Part shown: positions 23,065 to 30,058 of the stretch, in pieces
Numbering within the stretch: the first letter of the stretch is position 1
Layout: every line of letters starts with the position of its first letter
DNA from: Treponema sp.
GTDB taxonomy: Bacteria > Spirochaetota > Spirochaetia > Treponematales > Breznakiellaceae
Direction: 5' to 3'
Assembly (NCBI GenBank): GCA_031279815.1
Contig: JAITHW010000055.1
Location: forward strand, 1 to 32,040
DNA: 32,040 nt
Notes under the pieces: generated by a model
Database searches by the model: none
Told to the model about the DNA's origin: nothing
The model's input: only the letters and a program-made list of their open reading frames with translations
Position numbers and translations under genes: made by a program

Positions 23065-24105
23065 ATGGCAAAAGCAGCGTCTTCTTCAGGAGCGAAAAAA
23101 AGTGCGAAAGAAACCAATGGAAGGCAGAAGGCCGCTATTTTTTTGGTATCTATAGGTTCTCAAGTTTCATCGGAAATATTTAAGTATCTGCGGGAAGATG
23201 AAATTGAAACCTTAACCTTTGAGATTGCCCGGCTTGAAACCGTAGAGACCGAACAGAAAGATGCCATTCTCCAAGAGTTCCAGGAACTTATGATGGCAAA
23301 TCAATTTATCAGTACCGGCGGTATTGATTATGCCCGTGAACTCTTGGAAAAAGCCCTGGGAAGTCAGAAAGCGGTGGATGTTATTAATCGTTTAACTTCC
23401 AGTCTTCAGGTTCGTCCTTTCGATTTTATCCGGCGGACCGATCCGGCTCATCTGCTTAACTTTATTCAGCAGGAACATCCCCAGACCATCGCCCTCATCT
23501 TGGCGTATTTAGAGCCGAATAAAGCCTCGGTAATAATCCAGAACCTCCCCAATGAGGTGCAGACCGATGTAGCCCGGCGGATCGCCACTATGGACCGTAC
23601 CAGTCCCGAGGTTCTGAGGGAAGTTGAGCGGGTTCTGGAAAAGAAGCTTTCCACCCTGTCCAGTGAAGACTATACTGCGGCGGGCGGTGTGGAAAGTATC
23701 GTTGAAATCCTCAACCTGGTGGATAGAACTTCTGAAAAGCAGATCATCGAAGCATTGGAAGGGGATGATCCTGAATTGGCCGAAGAGATCAAGAAACGGA
23801 TGTTTGTGTTCGAGGATATTGTTATGCTTGACGACAAGTCCATCCAGAAAGTTATGCGGGAGGTGGATTCCGGGGAACTGGCCAAAGCGCTCAAGTCGGT
23901 GGACGCAGAGGTGCAGGATAAGATATTCCGGAATATGAGTAAGCGCGCAGCGGGGATGCTCAAAGAAGATATGGAATTTATGGGGCCGGTCCGGCTGAAA
24001 GATGTAGAAGAGGCCCAACAGAAGATAGTGTCTATCATTCGGAAGCTTGAAGAAAGCGGTGAAATCATTGTCGCCCGGGCCGGAGAAGACGAATTGGTGG
24101 TGTAA
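23065..24105 (+). CDS. fliG: flagellar motor switch protein FliG
   Basis: FliG is the rotor protein that meets the stator and transmits the switch signal from FliM/CheY. The 346 residues show an N-terminal domain that binds FliF (about 1-110), the middle domain with QQEHPQTIALILAYLEP (about 135-151, holding the EHPQ motif) and a C-terminal domain with the charged torque helix around DDKSIQKVMREVDSGELAKALK (about 255-280). Spirochaetes often have two FliG paralogues; the copy linked to fliF and fliH, as here, is usually the functional switch protein, called FliG2. It follows fliF after three bases. The N-terminal Ala/Ser/Lys-rich tail of about 15 residues is unremarkable. Confidence 0.96.
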   Translation: MAKAASSSGAKKSAKETNGRQKAAIFLVSIGSQVSSEIFKYLREDEIETLTFEIARLETVETEQKDAILQEFQELMMANQFISTGGIDYARELLEKALGSQKAVDVINRLTSSLQVRPFDFIRRTDPAHLLNFIQQEHPQTIALILAYLEPNKASVIIQNLPNEVQTDVARRIATMDRTSPEVLREVERVLEKKLSTLSSEDYTAAGGVESIVEILNLVDRTSEKQIIEALEGDDPELAEEIKKRMFVFEDIVMLDDKSIQKVMREVDSGELAKALKSVDAEVQDKIFRNMSKRAAGMLKEDMEFMGPVRLKDVEEAQQKIVSIIRKLEESGEIIVARAGEDELVV

Positions 24106-24108
24106 CAA

Positions 24109-25059
24109 ATGACAAAAACTGTTTTTAGACCTGGCGAGATCGCTGTAAACGATACTAAAGTTTTGCTTTCACTTCCTGTGGCGGCTGTTGAATTGGTTGA
24201 TCTGGAAAGTGAATTGGAAGATGAAGCGGAAGAGGAATATCAAGGCCCCACGGTAGAGGAGCTTCGCCGGGAAGCGGAACTGTTTAAGAGCCAATGGGAA
24301 GCTGAACGGGAAACCATGATGCGCTCCGCTAAATTGGAAGTAGAGCGGATCATTAAGGAAGCGGAAGAAGAGGCGTTTCAAGAGGTAAGCCGGAAAACCG
24401 ATGAGGCCGAGATATTGAAACAGGAAGCTCAAGCCGAAGCCTCAAGGATTATCGCGGAAGCCCAGCAGAAAGCTCAGGATATAGCCGCCGCTTCCCAGGA
24501 CGCTATTGAGAGCCAGCGGAAAAAAGCAGAAGAGCAGGGGGAAATCACAGGACGGGAAGCGGGGTTTCAGCAGGGCAGGGTTGAGGTAGAGCGGCTTATT
24601 CAGAGAACCCAGTTGGTCCTTGAACGCGCCCAGGATAAACGCAATGAGATACTGGTTGAAACGGAGCAACGGATTATTGATTTGGTGATCCTTATTGCCC
24701 GAAAGGTAATCAAGGTTATTTCCGAGAATCAGCGGGAGGTAATCATCTCTAATGTACAAGAGGCGCTGCGGAAAGTAAAGGGCCGAGGGGATGTTATCAT
24801 CCGGGTACATACTGCGGATTTACAGCTTGCTACCGAACATCTCAAAGATTTTATTCAGATGCTTGAAGGGTCGAATAACATTCAGGTGCAGGAAGATTCA
24901 TCGGTTGATCAGGGAGGCTGTACCATCGAAACCGATTTCGGGGAAATCGATGCCCGGATTTCCAGTCAGCTTATGGAATTGGAAACAAAGATCATGGAAA
25001 TTGTTCCCATAAAAACAAAATTAAAAACCACATATAATTCCGAATACAAGAGGGTTTAG
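24109..25059 (+). CDS. fliH: flagellar assembly protein FliH
   Basis: FliH binds and restrains the export ATPase FliI and links it to the basal body. The 316 residues comprise an acidic N-terminal region (about 30-50, ESELEDEAEEEYQGP), a long Glu/Ala/Gln-rich coiled coil (about 50-170) and a C-terminal domain with RIIDLVILIARKVIKVI and VQEALRKVKGRGDVIIRVHTADLQ, which match the FliH/YscL fold. It is longer than FliH of enterobacteria (about 235 residues), mostly because of the coiled coil. It begins three bases after fliG with a weak ribosome site (GGTGG at 24097-24101), which suggests coupling. The position between fliG and fliI supports the call. Confidence 0.92.
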   Translation: MTKTVFRPGEIAVNDTKVLLSLPVAAVELVDLESELEDEAEEEYQGPTVEELRREAELFKSQWEAERETMMRSAKLEVERIIKEAEEEAFQEVSRKTDEAEILKQEAQAEASRIIAEAQQKAQDIAAASQDAIESQRKKAEEQGEITGREAGFQQGRVEVERLIQRTQLVLERAQDKRNEILVETEQRIIDLVILIARKVIKVISENQREVIISNVQEALRKVKGRGDVIIRVHTADLQLATEHLKDFIQMLEGSNNIQVQEDSSVDQGGCTIETDFGEIDARISSQLMELETKIMEIVPIKTKLKTTYNSEYKRV

Positions 25060-25065
25060 GGGGTC

Positions 25066-26448
25066 ATGGAAGCCCTGATTGAAAAGTATATTGAAACCGC
25101 CGAAAGGGTCGATCCCATCAAATGGGTAGGTCATATTTCTAAGGTTCAGGGATTGCTCATTGAAAGCCGCGGCCCGGTTGCCGTCATAGGAGAAATGTGC
25201 CGTATTGAGGCTCCCAGGGGGAAAGGCAGTATCCAGGCTGAAGTAGTGGGGCTTCGGGATGAAATAGTCCAGCTTATGGCCTATGAAGACATCGACGGGA
25301 TTGAAGTGGGAAACCGGGTGGTTGCCTCGGGCAGGTCTCTTGAAGTGGCGGTTTCCGAAAAATTATTAGGCCGGGTACTGGATTCCCGGGGAAAACCCGG
25401 TGACGGCAAGGGGGATATTGAATCCGTAATCCATTACCCTGCGGTCGCGAGCCCGCCGGATCCTTTGAAACGCAAACGGGTAACCGAGCGTATCTGTACC
25501 GGGGTACGGGCCATTGATGGATTACTGGCGGTAGGCAGAGGCCAACGGCTCGGGATATTTGCGGGAACTGGGGTGGGAAAGTCCACCCTTTTAGGGATGA
25601 TCGCCCGGAATACCAATGCGGATGTGAATGTGGTTGCCCTTATCGGCGAGCGGGGACGGGAAGTCAACGACTTCATTGAAAACGATCTTGGCCCTGAAGG
25701 TCTTGCCCGAAGCGTCATCATCGTTACTCCCTCTAATTCGCCTCCTTTATCCCGCCTTCGGGGCGCTTATGTGGCCACCGCAGTGGCCGAATACTTTCGA
25801 GATCAGGGACTTGACGTGATGCTCCTCTTTGATTCGGTAACTCGGTTTGCCCGGGCGCAGAGGGAAATAGGACTCGCTACCGGGGAACCTCCGGCTACCA
25901 GAGGATATACCCCCAGTATGTTTGACCAGATGCCGAAACTGCTTGAACGGTGCGGCACTTCCGAAAAGGGAACCATTACCGGTTTTTACACCGTGCTTGT
26001 GGACGGCGACGACCTTGACGAGCCGGTATCCGATACGGTCAGGGGCATCCTTGACGGCCACATCGTACTTTCCCGTTCCCTTGCCCAGCATTATCATTAT
26101 CCTGCTATCGACATACTCGCCAGCGTTTCCCGGTTAGCCCCGGCGGTTTCAGGCCCGGCCGCCACCAACGCGGCGGGAATTCTCAGGCGGCTCATGGCGG
26201 TATACGCTGAAAATGAAGACCTCATCAATGTAGGAGCCTATCATACCGGTTCTAACCCCGGTATTGATGAAGCAATCCAAAAACATGGGGCTATTGAGGA
26301 ATTTCTCATTCAGGAAATAACCGAAAAGTCGCCGATTAAAGATACCCTTTCAAGGATGGTTGAGATTTCCGGCAGTCCCATACCGGAGACGGAAATGACC
26401 GGCTTTCAGCAGAAGGCATCTTCCGGAAGTCATTTGCCCCGCGCCTAA
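25066..26448 (+). CDS. fliI: flagellum-specific export ATPase FliI
   Basis: FliI is the ATPase of the flagellar type III export apparatus, related to the F1 beta subunit. The 460 residues show the Walker A FAGTGVGKST (165-174), the catalytic region ALIGERGREVNDFIE (191-205), Walker B VMLLFDSVTRFARAQRE (251-267), PATRGYTPSMFDQMPKLLERCG and the substrate-release loop DDLDEPVSDTVRGILDGHIVLSR. All key residues are present. GGGGG before the ATG serves as ribosome site. The stop codon falls in the loop of a terminator-like hairpin, so some transcripts may end here before fliJ. Confidence 0.97.
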   Translation: MEALIEKYIETAERVDPIKWVGHISKVQGLLIESRGPVAVIGEMCRIEAPRGKGSIQAEVVGLRDEIVQLMAYEDIDGIEVGNRVVASGRSLEVAVSEKLLGRVLDSRGKPGDGKGDIESVIHYPAVASPPDPLKRKRVTERICTGVRAIDGLLAVGRGQRLGIFAGTGVGKSTLLGMIARNTNADVNVVALIGERGREVNDFIENDLGPEGLARSVIIVTPSNSPPLSRLRGAYVATAVAEYFRDQGLDVMLLFDSVTRFARAQREIGLATGEPPATRGYTPSMFDQMPKLLERCGTSEKGTITGFYTVLVDGDDLDEPVSDTVRGILDGHIVLSRSLAQHYHYPAIDILASVSRLAPAVSGPAATNAAGILRRLMAVYAENEDLINVGAYHTGSNPGIDEAIQKHGAIEEFLIQEITEKSPIKDTLSRMVEISGSPIPETEMTGFQQKASSGSHLPRA

Positions 26449-26462
26449 AGGCGGGGTGTTTT
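26437..26462 (+). terminator. terminator-like hairpin overlapping the fliI stop
   Basis: CCCCGCGCC (26437-26445) and GGCGGGG (26450-26456) pair as a 7-bp G/C stem with one bulged G, around a 4-base loop that includes the fliI stop codon TAA (26446-26448). TGTTTT follows. Ribosomes ending fliI would sit on the stem, so termination may depend on translation. It may act as an attenuator before fliJ. Confidence 0.6.
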
Positions 26463-26493
26463 GCGGCGGACCGGATAAGTTTGGTTTTAATAT

Positions 26494-26943
26494 ATGAAAC
26501 GTTTTAGGTTTGAACTTGAAAAAGTGCTGGAACTCCGGGAATACCGGGAGCGGGAAACTGAAATTGAGTTAGGTAAGGCTGTGGGCATTTTAACCCAAAT
26601 TGAGCATAACATCGCGGCATTAACAGGGGAACGTGCGAGGGCGGTTGAGAAACGGCTTGCTTCGAGCCGTACCACCACTGCGGATGTTCTGGCTTTTGAC
26701 CGGTACATACTGCGGCTTGACAACACTAAGGCGGCGCTTTTGGATGAGGCGGCCAAGGCGGAGCGTAAGGTTGAAGAAGCCCGTGAAGTATACATTGAAG
26801 CCTCACGGGATCGCAAAATCCTGGATAATATGAAAGAACGCCGGCAAAAGGAATATCGCAAACGTATGTTCGCGGAGGAAACTAAAATTCTGGACGACCT
26901 TGCAGGGGGCGTCAAGGCACGGAAACTGGCAATCGGGGAGTAA
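26494..26943 (+). CDS. fliJ: flagellar export chaperone FliJ
   Basis: FliJ is the stalk-like coiled-coil protein of the export ATPase complex. The 149 residues are almost wholly helical and charged, starting with MKRFRFELEKVLELREYRERE, the usual FliJ opening (F-x-F-x-L-x-x-V-L-x-x-R), and ending with a MKERRQKEYRKRMFAEETKILDDLA segment as in the family. No good ribosome site is visible before the ATG, which lies 45 bases after fliI and after the terminator-like hairpin, so expression may be low relative to fliI. The FMN-binding protein follows after two bases. Confidence 0.9.
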   Translation: MKRFRFELEKVLELREYRERETEIELGKAVGILTQIEHNIAALTGERARAVEKRLASSRTTTADVLAFDRYILRLDNTKAALLDEAAKAERKVEEAREVYIEASRDRKILDNMKERRQKEYRKRMFAEETKILDDLAGGVKARKLAIGE

Positions 26944-26945
26944 TT

Positions 26946-27320
26946 ATGAAAAAGCCGCATAGAAAATATTTGGGTCTTGTTATAGTGATCCTGTTGGGCA
27001 TACCCTTGTTTGCAGCCGGACAGAAAGATAAAACCTCCGAACCAATTGATTGGAGCTGTCTTCAAAACGGTATATACCTTGGGGAAGCGAAGAATTGGCC
27101 AGTGGCGGTGAATGTGGAAATTCATGTGGTTGAACAGAAAATTGCAAAGATTGTGATTACCCGCCATCGTGAAGGCCGAGGAGAAAGGGCGGAGACAATC
27201 GTTAATGATATTATTGCCGCCCAATCCCTGGATGTTGATGCGGTGAGTAAAGCAACATTGAGTAGCAAAACAATTCTACAAGCCGTCAAAAATGCCTTGA
27301 AAAAGGCTATTGAAGATTAG
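26946..27320 (+). CDS. small exported FMN-binding domain protein
   Basis: The 124-residue protein has a signal sequence (hydrophobic residues about 9-22, then LFAAG) with no lipobox cysteine. The remainder (NGIYLGEAKNWPVAVNVEIHVVEQKIAKIVITRHREG...) has the strand order of the FMN-binding domain found in the RnfG/NqrC family. The segment DVDAVSKATLSSKT (about 96-109) corresponds to the DAVSGATxSS motif, where ApbE attaches FMN covalently to the Thr, here Thr104; the usual Gly is replaced by Lys. If modified, it is a small extracytoplasmic flavin electron carrier. It follows fliJ after two bases and closes the flagellar operon, but no redox partner or apbE gene is in the window. The link to motility is inference from position. 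Confidence 0.75.
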   Translation: MKKPHRKYLGLVIVILLGIPLFAAGQKDKTSEPIDWSCLQNGIYLGEAKNWPVAVNVEIHVVEQKIAKIVITRHREGRGERAETIVNDIIAAQSLDVDAVSKATLSSKTILQAVKNALKKAIED

Positions 27321-27352
27321 AACGGCCTCTCTTTATTGTAATGAATTAATCA

Positions 27353-27424
27353 TCGGGCAAGTGGGATTTGAACCCACGGCCTCTTGGTCCCGAACCAAGC
27401 GCGCTACCCCTGCGCTACTGCCCG
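27353..27424 (-). tRNA. tRNA-Pro (anticodon CGG)
   Basis: Read on the minus strand from 27424, the sequence folds as a full cloverleaf: a 7-bp acceptor stem starting CGGGCAG with one G-T pair, a D-arm, an anticodon stem CTTGG/CCAAG with loop TTCGGGA (anticodon CGG, decoding CCG), a short variable loop and a T-arm GTGGG-TTCAAAT-CCCAC. The discriminator base is A at 27353. The 3' CCA is not encoded and must be added. It is convergent with the FMN-protein gene, which ends 32 bases away. Confidence 0.95.
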
Positions 27425-27459
27425 TTAAGAAAAATTAATCTGCTTACATCTTAATATAA

Positions 27460-27488
27460 ATTATAATATGTTGCTGTCTGCTTGTCAA
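27460..27488 (-). promoter_or_regulatory. consensus promoter for tRNA-Pro
   Basis: On the minus strand TTGACA (27488-27483) and TATAAT (27465-27460) are exactly 17 bases apart, a full consensus promoter. Transcription would begin near 27453, about 29 bases before the mature tRNA. No other gene lies downstream of it on this strand before the flagellar block. Confidence 0.88.
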
Positions 27489-27692
27489 GCCTTCGCATCG
27501 CCGGGTTCTAATTGTCTGTCCCACGGTGTAATTGTAGAGTAAACAGGTGGTTTAAAGCAAACCCTAGCCAAGCATGGCATATAGCGGAAACAGCGCCTGA
27601 AAATCCGTAGCAGATAAGCCTCCGGCAATCCGGAAAACAAGCCGGCAGCGGTCGGTTCCATCCATGAACCTTTAGCTTTTCAAAAAAGTCCA

Positions 27693-27743
27693 GGGATTAC
27701 TGTGGATTTCGGCGTCTATATCCGTGAAAATCCGTGTAATCCC
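27693..27743. repeat. inverted repeat, copy 2 of the dispersed element
   Basis: The arm at about 27693-27710 pairs imperfectly with about 27725-27743. Bases 27720-27742 are an exact 23-base match to the reverse complement of 156-178. A T-run (CTTTTTTT-like, 27747-27753) follows. The second copy is more decayed in its left arm than copy 1. Confidence 0.75.
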
Positions 27744-28011
27744 GGTCTTTTTTGTGATGCTTTGAATTGCTGTTCCCCTCGTGTGGCTATGAAGGCGGAT
27801 TTGGAACTCAATCAAAATCGCCTGAGTCTTTTGCCTTGTCGAATTGAATATTGATAGGTGGATAATGTTGCCTTGCAGCGAGATAAGGCTTTGCAGAGGC
27901 GATTTATGGGGAGTTTCAGTGGGTTCCCCGCCATCCGGCATCAAAAGCTGATATTCAGCAATACGGAGGGACAAAAAGTAAAAAAAGGATGAATTCAGGG
28001 TACTAGGTGCG

Positions 28012-28020
28012 TGATATAAT
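28012..28020 (+). promoter_or_regulatory. extended -10 promoter candidate
   Basis: TGATATAAT at 28012-28020 combines a perfect TATAAT with the TGn extension, which can work without a good -35 box; none is seen 17 bases upstream. If used, it would give the lipoprotein gene a leader of about 310 bases that includes the 28100-28128 hairpin. Confidence 0.35.
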
Positions 28021-28099
28021 TATTGCGTATTAGCTGAAGTCTGCGCTGGCGTGTAGTTCACCATAAAGACTTGATATATCCGTTTTGCCTATCTTTCAA

Positions 28100-28128
28100 C
28101 TATTGGTTTATAAAAATAAAACCAATAG
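28100..28128. other. 10-bp perfect inverted repeat in the leader region
   Basis: CTATTGGTTT (28100-28109) and AAACCAATAG (28119-28128) are perfect inverted repeats around a 9-base A/T spacer. There is no T-run after it, so it is not a terminator. As DNA it has the look of a regulator binding site; as RNA, of a leader hairpin. It is 210 bases before the lipoprotein gene. Confidence 0.5.
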
Positions 28129-28338
28129 ATTAGAATTCTGTCCCAATATTTCTCCCGGAGATGCCGGGCGGATGTTCCGCTTACCCTTTACCAAAAACCG
28201 GTTTTTCTCCGTCCGCACAACGGGCTTGGATTATTCATCTTGATATTATACCTACCCTCTATAGTTTAGCCATTGCGGGCAAAAATCCAAGGGTGCATCC
28301 TATTTCTATATAGATCTGCAAAATTTTTAGGAGGCACT

Positions 28339-29925
28339 ATGAAAAAAAACGCTTTTACCGGGCTGTCCGCGCTTCTTGCCGCGTCTATGCTGACGGCAGG
28401 CTGCACAAAAGGGGATGCCCCTCAGTCCGGTTCCGGCAAACCCGCAGCCATTAAGGTAGAGGTCTTTGACCGGGGCACCGACGGAGGCAAGTCGGATCCC
28501 GCGAACAACAACTGGACGGACTGGATCAAGAAAAAGGTCCTGGAAGACGAAAACATCGCGGTGACCTTTGTACCGGTGAACCGCTGGGACGAAACCAGCG
28601 CTATGAATAATCTGCTTGCCGCGGGAACCGCGCCGGATGTTTGTTTCAGTTACAACACGGATATGATCAACGGGTACGGATTACAGGGAGGCGTATACGA
28701 TGTGGCGCCTTATGTGGATACCCTCCTCAAAGACGTAAAGGCCCTGCTGGGTCCCGACCCGCAGGTCCAGGGGCAAGACCTTATCTGGCGCAACAAAAAC
28801 GCGGATAACGGCGCGCTCTACAGCATTTCCAACCGCTATATGTATACCGCAAATCAGAATCTGTTTATCCGCAAAGACTGGCTTGATAAACTGGGGCTGC
28901 CCCTGCCCGGCACAAGGGAAGAATACTTTAACGCCTTGGCTGCGTTTAAGGAACAAGACCCCGGCGGGGTGGGGAAAGACCGGGTTATTCCGTTTACTCT
29001 GACCACCGACGTGCGCTGGACCGCGGGGGTTATCATCAATTCGTTTATAGACCCCTATATCACCCCGAAAGAACGGTGGATCAACACCGTGGGAGACCGG
29101 TTTATCATGGTTCCCGGGTTCAAAGAGGGCATACGGTTCCTGAACCGGATGTACAACGCGGGGCTGGTTGACCGGGATTTCCCGCTCTATAAAGCCGACG
29201 ATACTATGCTCAATCTCATTAAAAGCGGCGTGGCCGGTTCCATTGCGGGAAACTGGGACACTGTGTACCGGGACAACAACCGGCTCATGCTGGATTTGCA
29301 GCAGAATGTCCCGGGAGCCCTGTTTGTGCCGGTGGACTGCTTCCTCAGCGCGGATGGAATCCCCCATAAACTCGCGGGCGCTTTGGCCGGAGGCATGAGT
29401 TTCTTTATTCCCAAAACCTCGAAAAACATTGAAGCCGCGCTCAGGTACGTCAACTGGCTCGCCAAAAAAGAGAACTGTTTCTTCCTCCAGTTCGGCGAAG
29501 AGGGGGTAAACCACCAGATGGCAGACGGTGTGCCTAAACCCATTCCCGCCACCGGCGGCTGGATACAGAACTCAGGAGGCAATATCGACTACACCATCAG
29601 CGTCAACGGCTGGGTTATGGACACCCCGGAACTTATCGCAAAGGTCTTGTCTTACAGTTACCAGTGGCCCCAGGAATACATCACCGAAGCGTACCGGATT
29701 GCCTCAAACGGCGCGGAACCTGGTCCTGTGGTGCCCGCAACACTTCTCAAGTGGGCTCCCCTGGCCCAGACCCTGAACGACAAGGCTGCGGTTGTCTATG
29801 TGAACGGCGTTACCGCGAAACCCGGGGATTTCGACAAAGTGTGGGACGACGGCGTAAGAGATTGGCTCGCCTCGGGCGCTCAAGAGGTTATTGATGAACG
29901 TCGAGAAAAATATAAAGAGCCCTAA
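28339..29925 (+). CDS. solute-binding lipoprotein of a carbohydrate ABC transporter (LplA-like)
   Basis: The 528-residue protein has a lipoprotein signal peptide: MKK start, hydrophobic stretch, then LTAGC with the lipidated Cys at position 22. The length and motifs (VEVFDRGTDGG, NNLLAAGTAPDVCFSYN, LFIRKDWLDKLGLPLPGTREEYFNALAAFKEQDP, GGMSFFIPKTSKNIEAALRYVNWL, GEEGVNHQM) match the large family 1 binding proteins of the LplA type, which capture oligosaccharides for ABC import. ATG 28339 follows AGGAGG at 28329-28334 by four bases; an in-frame ATG at 28273 has no ribosome site and would bury the signal peptide. No permease or ATPase gene is in the window. The next gene is a GH42 beta-galactosidase, so the ligand may be a beta-galactoside; that is inference. 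C-ending codons such as GAC and AAC seem more frequent than in the flagellar genes. Confidence 0.88.
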   Translation: MKKNAFTGLSALLAASMLTAGCTKGDAPQSGSGKPAAIKVEVFDRGTDGGKSDPANNNWTDWIKKKVLEDENIAVTFVPVNRWDETSAMNNLLAAGTAPDVCFSYNTDMINGYGLQGGVYDVAPYVDTLLKDVKALLGPDPQVQGQDLIWRNKNADNGALYSISNRYMYTANQNLFIRKDWLDKLGLPLPGTREEYFNALAAFKEQDPGGVGKDRVIPFTLTTDVRWTAGVIINSFIDPYITPKERWINTVGDRFIMVPGFKEGIRFLNRMYNAGLVDRDFPLYKADDTMLNLIKSGVAGSIAGNWDTVYRDNNRLMLDLQQNVPGALFVPVDCFLSADGIPHKLAGALAGGMSFFIPKTSKNIEAALRYVNWLAKKENCFFLQFGEEGVNHQMADGVPKPIPATGGWIQNSGGNIDYTISVNGWVMDTPELIAKVLSYSYQWPQEYITEAYRIASNGAEPGPVVPATLLKWAPLAQTLNDKAAVVYVNGVTAKPGDFDKVWDDGVRDWLASGAQEVIDERREKYKEP

Positions 29926-30014
29926 GCGTAAAAGGCCCGGAAAAATGAACCGGCGTTTTGGTATGCCTTCCGGCCTATAGCTCTCACCAAGGCCCGGGCA
30001 TTTTGCGTGCGGCG

Positions 30015-30043
30015 TTGTGAGAGGAACCTACATTTCATAGTAT
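30015..30043 (+). promoter_or_regulatory. weak promoter candidate before the GH42 gene
   Basis: TTGTGA (30015-30020) and TAGTAT (30038-30043) are 17 bases apart and each matches four of six consensus positions. The gap between the lipoprotein and GH42 genes is 133 bases, so separate transcription is possible, but read-through from the lipoprotein gene is as likely. Confidence 0.25.
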
Positions 30044-30058
30044 TAAAAAGGAGTTGTT

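Larger units (their letters stand above)
27489..28338. other. long gene-free region between tRNA-Pro and the sugar-use genes
   Basis: About 850 bases without a convincing gene. It holds the second copy of the dispersed inverted repeat (27693-27743), an extended -10 box at 28012-28020 and a hairpin at 28100-28128. A 100-codon minus-strand frame (27974-27672) starts at TTG, has no ribosome site and reads through the repeat, so I do not call it a gene; it might be the relic of one. The region marks the boundary between the core cluster and the accessory carbohydrate genes. Confidence 0.5.

Noticed and set aside
27672-27974. Minus-strand frame of 100 codons after tRNA-Pro
   Set aside because: TTG start with no ribosome site, and the C-terminal part reads through the second repeat copy. 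No recognisable domain.
28681-29514. Minus-strand frame of 277 codons antisense to the lipoprotein gene
   Set aside because: It is opposite a clear solute-binding lipoprotein and has no identifiable motif.
29930-30005. Terminator after the lipoprotein gene
   Set aside because: There are partly self-complementary GGCCCGG strings and a short TTTT, but no continuous stem with a normal loop.
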